A model generated the notes under the pieces. It searched no databases. It was not told where the DNA came from and worked only from the letters and a program-made list of their open reading frames with translations. Position numbers and translations under genes: made by a program. Of a stretch of DNA of 64,000 nucleotides, positions 56,485 to 64,000 are shown piece by piece. The stretch comes from Mogibacterium sp. Lineage in GTDB: Bacteria; Bacillota; Clostridia; Peptostreptococcales; Anaerovoracaceae. Location: contig JAFRGD010000033.1 of NCBI GenBank assembly GCA_017433975.1, positions 29,487 to 93,486 on the forward strand, written 5' to 3'. The first letter of the stretch is position 1, and every line of letters begins with the position of its first letter.

Positions 56485-56739
56485 CTATTTTTTGTCGATG
56501 CCGAGATAGCTGGTCAGAATCTCCTCGAGCAGGTCGTCCCTGTCGACGCGGAGAATCAGGCTGCGCGCGTTGTTGTGGCTTGTGATGTAGGACGGGTCCC
56601 CGGAGGTCAGATAGCCGACCATCTGGTCGATCGCATTGTATCCCCTGTCGGAAAGGGCTTTGTAGATCGCCTCGAGGATTTCCTTGGTAGTCATGTCTTC
56701 TCTCTTGATGCTTTCAAACATGATCGTGTCTTTGCTCAT
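56485..56739 (-). CDS. ireB: IreB family regulatory phosphoprotein
   Basis: 84 residues. The pattern ALSDRGYNAIDQMVGYLTSGDPSYITSHNNAR over residues 28-59 is diagnostic for IreB (DUF965). In Enterococcus it is a substrate of the PASTA kinase IreK and modulates cephalosporin resistance. Thr5 is the likely counterpart of the phosphorylated N-terminal threonines. No PASTA kinase gene is in the window. It lies between alaS and ruvX, the usual place. Confidence 0.94.
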   Translation of the reverse strand: MSKDTIMFESIKREDMTTKEILEAIYKALSDRGYNAIDQMVGYLTSGDPSYITSHNNARSLILRVDRDDLLEEILTSYLGIDKK

Positions 56740-56751
56740 ATCGTAACCTCC

Positions 56752-59361
56752 TTACTGAATTGAACTGACGATTTCTTTTGCTTTTGCGAAGGCCGCGTCG
56801 ACCTTTGCCGAGTCTTTGCCGCCGGCCTGGGCCATGTTGGCCTTGCCGCCGCCACCGCCGCCTGCAACGCGGGCGACTTCCTTGATCAGGTTGCCGGCAT
56901 GGTATCCCTTGCCGATCAGGTCGTCCGTGACCGAGGCGATAAAGGTGACCTTGCCGCCGCTGACGGAAGCGAATACCATGACGACGCCGCTGTATTCGGC
57001 CTTGACCGCGTCGGAGATGGACCGGAGCTGGTCGATGTCCGCGTCTTCAAACTTACGCAGGATCAGCTTGACGCCGTTGACTTCCTCCGCGGAGGAGACG
57101 ATCTCGCCGAGCGCGCCGGAGATCTCATCCGCCTTGAAGGACTTGATCGTGGCCTCGAGATCCTTGTTCTCCTTGACGAGCCGCTCCGCGCGGATGGCGA
57201 TGTCATTGTCGGTGGATTTGAGAATCGAAGCGGTTTGGCGGATCAGCCCTTCCTTATCCTTGAGGTAGCCGCAGATATTGGTGCCGGTGATGGCTTCGAT
57301 TCTGCGGACGCCGGACGCGACGCTGTATTCCGCGATGATCTTGAACGCGCCGATCTTGCCGGTGTTATCAAGGTGTGTACCACCGCAGAACTCGACGCTG
57401 TAGTCGCCCATGCTGACGACGCGGACGATCTCACCGTATTTCTCGCCGAAGATCGCCATGGCGCCCAGTTTGCGCGCCTCGTCGATCGGCATCTCTTCCA
57501 TCCGGATCGGAAGGAACGCGTCGATCTTGTCGTTTACGATCTGTTCGACCTTGCGCAGTTCATCCGATGTCACCGGCTGGAAGTGGTTAAAGTCAAACCG
57601 CAGATAGTTATTATCGACATAGGAACCCGCCTGCATGACGTGATTCCCGAGGATGTCGCGCAGTGCCTGGTGCATGAGGTGCGTGGCGCTGTGCCCCCGC
57701 GCAGTGCGGTTCCGGTTCGGCCGGTCGATGGCGAGGACCGCGCGGTCTCCCGCGATGACGCCGCCCGTTTCCGTGTCGGACAGAATGTGCAGGAAAATGT
57801 CGTTCTCCTTGATGACGTCCGTAACGGTAAACGTATGCCCGTTGGCCGTGATCGTTCCGATGTCGTGTACCTGTCCGCCGCTCGTTGCGTAGAACGGGGT
57901 CCGGTCAAAGATCATAAAGGCACGTTTTTCGTCATACTGGCCGACGTATTGCACGGTAGCCTCGGTGTCGGTCTCGGAATATCCGAGAAATGCGGTCGGC
58001 GGAAGCGCGTTGTATTCGGACGGGTCGTGCCAGGCCTCGTCCTCCGTGTCGAGCTGCGTATCCTGCGAATGTCTCTTTTGTCTCTCCATGCAGGCGCGGA
58101 AACCGTCGAGGTCGGCCGTCATGCCGTTCTCGGCGAGGATTTCCTCCGTCATCTCAATCGGGAAGCCATAAGTATCATATAGCTTGAAGCAGTGCTCGCC
58201 GTCCATCTCGGTGAGGCCGGCGGCCTTCATCTCATCGATATACTCGCCGATGATCTTCATTCCCTTGGAGAGCGTCCGGAGGAACTGCTCCTCCTCGCCC
58301 TTGATGATCTTGCGGATGAATTCGTGTTTCTCTACAAGCTCCGGATACGCGCCGCCGGAAACCTCGACGACCTTGTCGGCGAGCTCATAGAGGAAGGCTT
58401 CGTTCTCGATGCCGAGGATCATTCCGTTCCGGCTCGCGCGGCGGATCAGCCGGCGAAGGACGTATCCCCTGCCCAGGTTGGACGGAAGGATGCCGTCCGC
58501 GATCATGAACACCATCGACCGCAGGTGGTCGGTGATGATGCGCAGGCTGACGTCGACCTGTTCGTTGCCGGCTTCGTATTTTACGCCGGCGCGTTCTTCC
58601 GCAGCCTTGAGGATGTGTCGGACCGTATCGACATCAAAGATGGAGTCGACGCCCTGCATGATGCAGGCCAGGCGCTCGAGTCCCATGCCGGTATCGATGT
58701 TCGGATGCGCGAGGTTGGAGTACGACCCGTCCTCTTCCTTGGAGAACTGGGTGAAGACGTGGTTCCAGAACTCGATGTAGCGGTCGCAGTCGCAGCCAGG
58801 CTTGCAATCCGGGCTGCCGCAGCCGTATTCCTCGCCGCGGTCGAAATAGATCTCGGAGCAAGGGCCGCACGGGCCGAGGCCGATTTCCCAGAAGTTGTCG
58901 TCCTTGCCGAGGCGGACGATCCTCTCCTCCGGCATGCCGATCTCGCGCCAAATCTCGAAGGCTTCGTCGTCCTGCTCGTAAATCGTCGCCCACAGTTTAT
59001 CCACCGGCATGTCGAGCCATTTCGTGATGAATTCCCAGCCCCAGTTCAGCGACTCACGCTTGAAATAATCGCCGAAGCTGAAGTTGCCGAGCATCTCAAA
59101 AAACGTACCGTGCCGCGCCGTGTGCCCGACGTTGTCGATATCGCCGGTCCGGATGCACTTTTGACAGGTTGTCATCCTGCGGCAAGGCGGCGTCTCGGTC
59201 CCGGAAAAATACGGCTTGAGCGGCGCCATGCCGGAGTTGATGATGAGAAGGCTCTTGTCATTTCGCGGAATCAGCGAAGAACTCCCGCCGGCGTAATGTC
59301 CCTTGCTTACAAAGAAATCGCGGAACATGTCCCGGATCTCGTTTAAGCCTTTCTTTTCCAT
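56752..59361 (-). CDS. alaS: Alanyl-tRNA synthetase
   Basis: 869 residues. Class II catalytic domain (about 1-440; EIRDMFRDFFVSKGH and NSGMAPLKPYFSG at the N-terminus), editing domain with the zinc motifs RGHSATHLMHQAL and CGGTHLDNTG, and a C-terminal C-Ala domain ending GGGGGKANMAQAGG. It charges tRNA-Ala and clears mischarged Ser or Gly. The start at 59361 is chosen for its GGGAGA ribosome site; the upstream in-frame start overlaps the DUF896 gene. Confidence 0.97.
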   Translation of the reverse strand: MEKKGLNEIRDMFRDFFVSKGHYAGGSSSLIPRNDKSLLIINSGMAPLKPYFSGTETPPCRRMTTCQKCIRTGDIDNVGHTARHGTFFEMLGNFSFGDYFKRESLNWGWEFITKWLDMPVDKLWATIYEQDDEAFEIWREIGMPEERIVRLGKDDNFWEIGLGPCGPCSEIYFDRGEEYGCGSPDCKPGCDCDRYIEFWNHVFTQFSKEEDGSYSNLAHPNIDTGMGLERLACIMQGVDSIFDVDTVRHILKAAEERAGVKYEAGNEQVDVSLRIITDHLRSMVFMIADGILPSNLGRGYVLRRLIRRASRNGMILGIENEAFLYELADKVVEVSGGAYPELVEKHEFIRKIIKGEEEQFLRTLSKGMKIIGEYIDEMKAAGLTEMDGEHCFKLYDTYGFPIEMTEEILAENGMTADLDGFRACMERQKRHSQDTQLDTEDEAWHDPSEYNALPPTAFLGYSETDTEATVQYVGQYDEKRAFMIFDRTPFYATSGGQVHDIGTITANGHTFTVTDVIKENDIFLHILSDTETGGVIAGDRAVLAIDRPNRNRTARGHSATHLMHQALRDILGNHVMQAGSYVDNNYLRFDFNHFQPVTSDELRKVEQIVNDKIDAFLPIRMEEMPIDEARKLGAMAIFGEKYGEIVRVVSMGDYSVEFCGGTHLDNTGKIGAFKIIAEYSVASGVRRIEAITGTNICGYLKDKEGLIRQTASILKSTDNDIAIRAERLVKENKDLEATIKSFKADEISGALGEIVSSAEEVNGVKLILRKFEDADIDQLRSISDAVKAEYSGVVMVFASVSGGKVTFIASVTDDLIGKGYHAGNLIKEVARVAGGGGGGKANMAQAGGKDSAKVDAAFAKAKEIVSSIQ

Positions 59362-59377
59362 AAAAAAGTATCTCCCT

Positions 59378-59578
59378 TTACGATAATTTGTTCTTGTCAA
59401 CTGTCTCCGGATCATCGACAAATTCGATCCGGTCGAGCTGTTGTCTTAAACTGTTCCGAATGGAAGCGAGGAACTCCTTGCGGAGCGCAGCGCGCTCCGC
59501 AAGTTCCTCGTCGGTCAGTTCTCTTTGTTTGGCGATGTGCGCCAGTTCGTTGATCCTGTCGATCTTATACTGTTCCAT
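59378..59578 (-). CDS. DUF896 (YnzC/YaaR-like) small protein
   Basis: 66 residues, alpha-helical. The family pattern IDRINELAHIAKQRELTDEELAERAALRKEFLASIR covers residues 7-42. DUF896 members are small cytosolic helical-bundle proteins; one (YnzC) is in the SOS operon of Bacillus but its molecular role is unclear. It begins 8 bases after nifJ and ends 16 bases before alaS. Confidence 0.9.
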   Translation of the reverse strand: MEQYKIDRINELAHIAKQRELTDEELAERAALRKEFLASIRNSLRQQLDRIEFVDDPETVDKNKLS

Positions 59579-59586
59579 CTGAGGTA

Positions 59587-62500
59587 TTAATTAAACGAAT
59601 CTCTTCTCTTGACGAGGGCGTCGTATCTGGCTTTGGCAGCCTTTTCCGCCTCCGCGAACAGCTTTGCCGCGCGGTCCGGGTTGGACTGCTCGAGCGAGCG
59701 GTATCTCACCTCGCCCATCAGGAAGTCCTTATAATCGAGCGACGGCTCTTTGCTGTCGATGGTCAGAGGGTTCTGTCCGGCGGCCTGCTTGGACGGGTCG
59801 AACCGGAAGAGGTTCCAATAACCGGCCTCGACGGCTTTCTTCATCTCCGGCATCGCGTTGTTCATGCCGGCGCGGATTCCGTGGTTGATGCACGGCGAGT
59901 ACGCGATGATCAGGGACGGTCCTTCGTACGCCTCGGCTTCTTTGATGGCCTTGAGCGTCTGCTCCGGATTCGCGCCCATCGCGACCTGCGCTACGTAGAC
60001 GTAACCATAGGACATGGCCATCTCGGCGAGGTTCTTCTTGCTGGTGGCCTTGCCGCTCGCAGCGAACTGAGCGATCGCGCCGGTCGGAGTCGCCTTGGAC
60101 GCCTGGCCGCCGGTGTTGGAATACACCTCGGTGTCGAATACGAGGACGTTGATGTTCTCGCCGGAAGCGATCGCATGGTCGAGTCCGCCGTAACCGATAT
60201 CATAGGCCCAGCCGTCGCCGCCGAAGATCCAGACGGATGGCTTCGGCAGGAGGTCCTGATTGGCGATAACGTATTTTGCATCCGCATTGTCGGAGCCTGC
60301 GCAGGCCTCGACCAATGCCGCAGCGGCAGTCTCGGCTGCCTTTGCGTCGTTCATCGCATCGATCCACGCTTCGGCCGCAGCTTTGAACTGCTCATCCTCC
60401 GCGAGTCTCGCGACGGCGGTCTTCATCGTGTTCCGGCGTGCGTTCATGGAAATCGCGATTCCAAGGCCGAACTCCGCGTTGTCCTCGAACAGGGAGTTGG
60501 TCCATGCCGGGCCCCTGCCCTCTTCGTTGACGGTGTACGGCGTGCTCGGTACGCTGCCGCCCCAGATGGAGCTGCATCCGGTCGCGTTCGCAATGAACAT
60601 TCTCTCGCCGAAGAGCTGAGTGACGAGTTTCGCATACGGGGTCTCTCCGCAGCCTGGGCATGCGCCCGAGAACTCGAGGAGCGGCTTGCGGAAGCCGACG
60701 CTTGCGACGTTGTTCGGCTCTTTCTTTTCATTGACGATATTTGCGACAGCGTAGTCGAAGATCGGCTGCTGGCGCTGCGCCTCGTCGCTCTCGAATGGGA
60801 TCATCTTGAGGGCCTTCTCTTTGGCCGGGCAGACTTCGACGCAGGAGCCGCAGCCCGCGCAGTCGTAGGTGGAGATGGCCATCGTGAAGTTGAGGCTCTT
60901 GTTGGTGTTGGCCGGTTTGGTCGCCGCGCCGCAGGCCTCGGCCTGTTCCGCGGTCATCAGGAACGGACGAATCGCAGCGTGCGGGCATACGTATGCGCAG
61001 CGGTTGCACTGGATGCACTTCTGAACGTCCCATGCAGGTACGTCGATCGCGACGCCGCGCTTCTCGTAAGCAGCAGTACCCGCCGGCAGCATGCCGTCTG
61101 CGGTCGAGAGGAACTTGCTGACTGGGATCTGGTCGCCCGCCATCGCGGAGTGCGGGATGAGGATGTTCTCAACGTACTCCTTGAGGTCCGCTCTGTCCGT
61201 ATCGACGACGACCGGAACGACTTCGTCCACCGCGTCCTTCCAGGAAGCCGGAACGGTGACCTTATGGACATTGGCCACACCCGCGTCAACGGCGGCGCAG
61301 TTCATGTTGACGATGTCCTCGCCCTTCTTGCCATAAGTCTTCTTGATCGCATCCTTCATGTAACCGACAGCCGTGTCGATCGGAATGATGTCCGCGAGCT
61401 TGAAGAACGCAGCCTGCAGCACGGTGTTGGTACGTCTCGCGCCGAGGCCGGCCTCGACCGCCAGTTTAACCGCATCGCATGTGTAGAACTTGATGTCATT
61501 CTCCGCGATGTATCTCTTGGCCTTGGCCGGGAGGTGCTCGTCGAGTTCCTCGTCGGTCCAGCCGCAGTTCAGCAGGAAGGTTCCGCCCGGGTTGACGTCC
61601 TGGACGATGTCGTATTTCTTGATATAAGCGGTGTTGTGGCAGGCGATGAAGTCCGCGTTGTTGACGTAGTACGTCGACCGGATCGGCTGGTCACCGAATC
61701 TCAGGTGGGAGATCGTTACGCCGCCGGATTTTTTGGAGTCGTACTGGAAGTACGCCTGGACGTATTTGTCGGTATTGTCGCCGATGATCTTGACGCTGTT
61801 CTTGTTCGCGCCGACCGTGCCGTCCGCGCCGAGGCCCCAGAATTTGCAGGAGGTCGTGCCCTTTGGCGTGACGACCGGATTGCTGGTCCGCGGAAGCGAG
61901 AGATCGGTCACATCGTCGATGATGGAGATCGTGAACTCTTTCTTTGGCGCGTCGCTGACGAGGTTGTCATAGACAGCAAGGATGTCGCCTGGCTGGGTGT
62001 CCTTGGAGCCGAGGCCGTATCTGCCTCTGGTGATGAGCGCGTCCTTGAACGCGGTGCCGGCGAGTGCGGTAACGACGTCGAGGTACAGCGGCTCGCCCAG
62101 GGAACCGAGTTCCTTGGTGCGGTCGAGTACGGCGATTCTGCAGACGGTCTCCGGCAGCGCCTCAAGCAGGTACTTGACCGAGAACGGTCTGTACAGTCTG
62201 ACCTTGACCAGTCCGACCTTGCGGCCCGCGGCGTTCAGGTAGTCGACGACTTCGCTCGCGGCTTCGCAGACCGAACCCATCGCGATGATGACGTCAGTCG
62301 CGTCCGGTGCGCCGTAGTAATTGAACGGCTTGTAATCCGTACCGATTTCGGCGTTCACCTGGTCCATGACGCCCTTGAAGATGTCCGCCGCGTCGATGTA
62401 AGCCTTGTTGCGGGACTCGTTGTGCTGGAAGAACGTCTCCGGCTGCTCGGCGGAACCCATGAGGTGCGGATGCAGAGGGTTGTTGGCGTGAGCCTTGAAC

Positions 62501-63114
62501 TTCTGCAGGGCTTCCTTGTCGAGCATGCTGTCCAGGACGTCGTAATCCCAGGTCTCGATCTTCTGCTGCTCGTGGCTCGTCCGGAAGCCGTCAAAGAAGT
62601 GCAGCACCGGCATGCCGGCCTTGACCGCGCCGAGGTGCGCGACCGCCGCGAGGTCCATGACCTCCTGCGGGCTGTTGGAAGCCATCATCGCGAAGCCGGT
62701 CTGTCTGGTCGCCATGACGTCCGAGTGATCGCCGAAGATGTTGAGCGCGTGCGTGGAAATCGCTCTCGCCGCGACGTGGAAGACGCCCGGGAGCTGTTCG
62801 CCAGCGATCTTGTACATATTAGGAATCATGAGGAGCAGGCCCTGGGACGCCGTAAACGTGCTGGTCAGCGAGCCGGCGTTCAGCGAGCCGTGAACCGCGC
62901 CTGCGGCACCGCCCTCGGACTGCATCTCAACTACTTTGACCTGCTCGCCGAAGATGTTCTTGCGGCCGGCGGCAGCCCATGCGTCAATGTTTTCTGCCAT
63001 GACAGAGGATGGCGTGATCGGGAAGATCGCTGCTACTTCGGAGAAGGCGTAAGCTACATGCGCCGCAGCGGTATTTCCGTCCATCGTCTTGAGTTGTCTC
63101 TTGCTATTTGACAT
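59587..63114 (-). CDS. nifJ: Pyruvate:ferredoxin (flavodoxin) oxidoreductase
   Basis: 1175 residues, a single-chain homodimeric type PFOR. It oxidises pyruvate to acetyl-CoA and CO2 and passes electrons to ferredoxin. Domains in order: pyruvate-binding N-terminal domain (KTMDGNTAAAHVAYAFSEV, about 1-260), CoA-linked and gamma domains, two [4Fe-4S] ferredoxin motifs (CIQCNRCAYVCPHAAI at about 698 and CAGCGSCVEVCPAKE at about 750), and a TPP-binding C-terminal domain with GGDGWAYDIGYGGLDH near 960 and a CPGCGET motif. Start at 63114 is chosen for AAAGGTGG upstream. A perfect TATAAT promoter precedes it. Ferredoxin from this enzyme could feed the activase encoded at 3193. Confidence 0.97.
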   Translation of the reverse strand: MSNSKRQLKTMDGNTAAAHVAYAFSEVAAIFPITPSSVMAENIDAWAAAGRKNIFGEQVKVVEMQSEGGAAGAVHGSLNAGSLTSTFTASQGLLLMIPNMYKIAGEQLPGVFHVAARAISTHALNIFGDHSDVMATRQTGFAMMASNSPQEVMDLAAVAHLGAVKAGMPVLHFFDGFRTSHEQQKIETWDYDVLDSMLDKEALQKFKAHANNPLHPHLMGSAEQPETFFQHNESRNKAYIDAADIFKGVMDQVNAEIGTDYKPFNYYGAPDATDVIIAMGSVCEAASEVVDYLNAAGRKVGLVKVRLYRPFSVKYLLEALPETVCRIAVLDRTKELGSLGEPLYLDVVTALAGTAFKDALITRGRYGLGSKDTQPGDILAVYDNLVSDAPKKEFTISIIDDVTDLSLPRTSNPVVTPKGTTSCKFWGLGADGTVGANKNSVKIIGDNTDKYVQAYFQYDSKKSGGVTISHLRFGDQPIRSTYYVNNADFIACHNTAYIKKYDIVQDVNPGGTFLLNCGWTDEELDEHLPAKAKRYIAENDIKFYTCDAVKLAVEAGLGARRTNTVLQAAFFKLADIIPIDTAVGYMKDAIKKTYGKKGEDIVNMNCAAVDAGVANVHKVTVPASWKDAVDEVVPVVVDTDRADLKEYVENILIPHSAMAGDQIPVSKFLSTADGMLPAGTAAYEKRGVAIDVPAWDVQKCIQCNRCAYVCPHAAIRPFLMTAEQAEACGAATKPANTNKSLNFTMAISTYDCAGCGSCVEVCPAKEKALKMIPFESDEAQRQQPIFDYAVANIVNEKKEPNNVASVGFRKPLLEFSGACPGCGETPYAKLVTQLFGERMFIANATGCSSIWGGSVPSTPYTVNEEGRGPAWTNSLFEDNAEFGLGIAISMNARRNTMKTAVARLAEDEQFKAAAEAWIDAMNDAKAAETAAAALVEACAGSDNADAKYVIANQDLLPKPSVWIFGGDGWAYDIGYGGLDHAIASGENINVLVFDTEVYSNTGGQASKATPTGAIAQFAASGKATSKKNLAEMAMSYGYVYVAQVAMGANPEQTLKAIKEAEAYEGPSLIIAYSPCINHGIRAGMNNAMPEMKKAVEAGYWNLFRFDPSKQAAGQNPLTIDSKEPSLDYKDFLMGEVRYRSLEQSNPDRAAKLFAEAEKAAKARYDALVKRRDSFN

Positions 63115-63152
63115 ATTAGAAACCACCTTTCGTATCTAAAATTAACCAATTT

Positions 63153-63181
63153 ATTATATCATCCTTGTTCCCGCTTCGCAA
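63153..63181 (-). promoter_or_regulatory. Sigma-A promoter of nifJ
   Basis: On the - strand: -35 TTGCGA (63181-63176), 17-base spacer, perfect -10 TATAAT (63158-63153). It lies 40 bases before the nifJ start and may drive the eight-gene - strand block. Confidence 0.82.
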
Positions 63182-63194
63182 CAAAAGTATGCAA

Positions 63195-63932
63195 CTACTT
63201 GGTGACTTCATCATTTTCCAGAATGTCCCGGACGCAGACCGTCAAATGCTTGAGAAAAGCCAGATTTCCGGGCTTTTCGTTAAAGGCAGCAAAAAGGTTC
63301 CTCCGGTCGGAGGAATCCTTTTCTTTACATCGATGGATGTCCCACGCCCTGCTGATCGCTGACCGGATATTCCGCTCTACGGTCGCAGGATTTGCAAACG
63401 TCATCAGTGACAGCTCCGGATAGAGTTCCTTGGTCGGAGAGATGGCTGACTGAATGCTTGAATACATGATCATGACCGCGCTGATGATGTAGGAAAATCC
63501 TTTGGACGTCGTCTGAAACCTGGACGCGACGAGCAGATCGTAACACACGCCGTGCAGCAACATTTCGTCTTTCCGATACTGTTTCATTCCATAGCTCTCC
63601 CGTACGGTGAAGCGATCGGAAAACAGGCTTTCGGACAGTCTCATGCGCGAGTAGTCTGTATCCCTCATGTTCATGCATTCGTGAATATAACCGAACCGTT
63701 CCATGATCTTGTTCACCGTGTATGGCTTCTGAATGAAGTCACTCATTCCAAGCGACGCAAGATGCTGGATGAACATGTTATCGTACATGTCGGAAGTCAC
63801 GATAATGTACGGCTTGCGGCGGCGCTGGAACTGTTTCAGTTCCCGGAGGACGTCCTGCCCGTTTACTGATGTGCGATAAAGAAGTAATAGAAGTGTAAAA
63901 AATTTTGCCGTTCCTATCCGGCACTTGCGCAT
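63195..63932 (-). pseudogene. Spo0A-like response regulator with truncated or degenerate receiver
   Basis: 245 residues as read from ATG 63932. The C-terminal 130 residues match the Spo0A DNA-binding domain: FSYIISAVMIMY, then ELYPELSL and NPATVERNIRSAISRAW aligned to the recognition helix of Spo0A (RVERAIRHAIE). The N-terminal part corresponds only to the second half of a receiver: DVLREL, IIVTSDMYD, and FIQKPY with the conserved lysine. The first half, with the acidic pocket, is absent; an in-frame stop occurs about 18 bases upstream of the ATG, and the phosphorylated Asp position is Leu or Tyr. So either a non-phosphorylated regulator or a gene cut off upstream. The window ends 68 bases further, so this cannot be settled here. 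Confidence 0.68.
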
Positions 63933-63945
63933 TGTGTCGGATAGG
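63913..63945. repeat. Inverted repeat at the break of the Spo0A-like gene
   Basis: CCTATCCGGCAC (63913-63924) pairs with GTGTCGGATAGG (63934-63945) over 12 positions, one being G-U as + strand RNA. The 9-base loop includes the ATG (63932-63930) of the Spo0A-like reading frame. No T run follows. Confidence 0.72.
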
Positions 63946-63953
63946 TCGGGCGG

Positions 63954-63990
63954 TTATTCGGGCAAGTCCACCTTGCCAACAAAAGAATAA
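63954..63990. repeat. Second inverted repeat near the right edge
   Basis: TTATTC (63954-63959) pairs with GAATAA (63985-63990), enclosing GGCAAG/CTTGCC (63961-63966 and 63972-63977). Confidence 0.55.
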
Positions 63991-64000
63991 TAAATCTCAA

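Noticed and set aside
59881..63111. A 1076-codon open frame on the + strand opposite nifJ
   Set aside because: It is the shadow of a GC-rich, strongly biased coding gene: its translation is rich in Arg, Asp, Val and Leu without family motifs, while the - strand frame encodes a complete oxidoreductase.

Overview
The window looks like a chromosomal housekeeping segment of an anaerobic, GC-rich member of the Clostridia (Firmicutes). The evidence is a Firmicutes-style gene order (dnaG-rpoD-trmK, nadD-yqeK-rsfS, nusB-xseA-xseB-ispA-dxs-tlyA), a pyruvate:ferredoxin oxidoreductase, acetate kinase, an oxygen-independent HemZ, IreB, RNase J, a fused SecDF, Gram-positive LexA boxes and a Spo0A-type protein. 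I saw no complete IS element, prophage, CRISPR array or rRNA. The genus cannot be named from what is visible.

Positions 1-52190 are coded entirely on the + strand. They hold: the 3' part of dnaG with rpoD and trmK; the RNase P RNA; a 1447-residue acyl-CoA dehydratase activase followed by acetate kinase; yebC and a downstream 6S-like RNA; an OPT transporter, P1-type peptidase, polA and coaE; two tRNA-Leu genes and yajC. From 16863 to 51692 there is an almost gapless array: secDF, rsh, an MBL hydrolase, hemZ, hisS, aspS, nadD, yqeK, rsfS, leuS, RNase J, ylbF-like, efp, an O-methyltransferase, a U32 peptidase-like gene, a CNNM/CBS protein, asp23, nusB, a TsaD paralogue, xseAB, ispA, dxs, tlyA, mutS, mutL, miaA, a tyrosine recombinase, a methionine-gamma-lyase-like gene and a VTT membrane protein. 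Many junctions are stop/start overlaps. The array ends at a short membrane LysM gene whose promoter is bracketed by two LexA boxes (a YneA-like SOS division inhibitor).

An AT-rich, geneless stretch with inverted repeats (about 52307-52617) separates this from a converging - strand block. Read in its own direction, that block runs nifJ, DUF896, alaS, ireB, ruvX, a PurO-type IMP cyclohydrolase, purB and a free-standing AICAR transformylase. The last three genes cover the final purine steps with the usual bifunctional PurH replaced by two unrelated single-function proteins. The right edge holds a Spo0A-like regulator with an intact C-terminal DNA-binding domain but a degenerate, shortened receiver; hairpin-forming repeats lie at the break.

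Most interesting points: the SOS LysM gene, the split PurH/PurO arrangement, the damaged Spo0A-like gene with its breakpoint repeats, the fused-dimer activase, and the 6S RNA fold. No clearly new multi-gene system was found; most of the window is conserved core genome.
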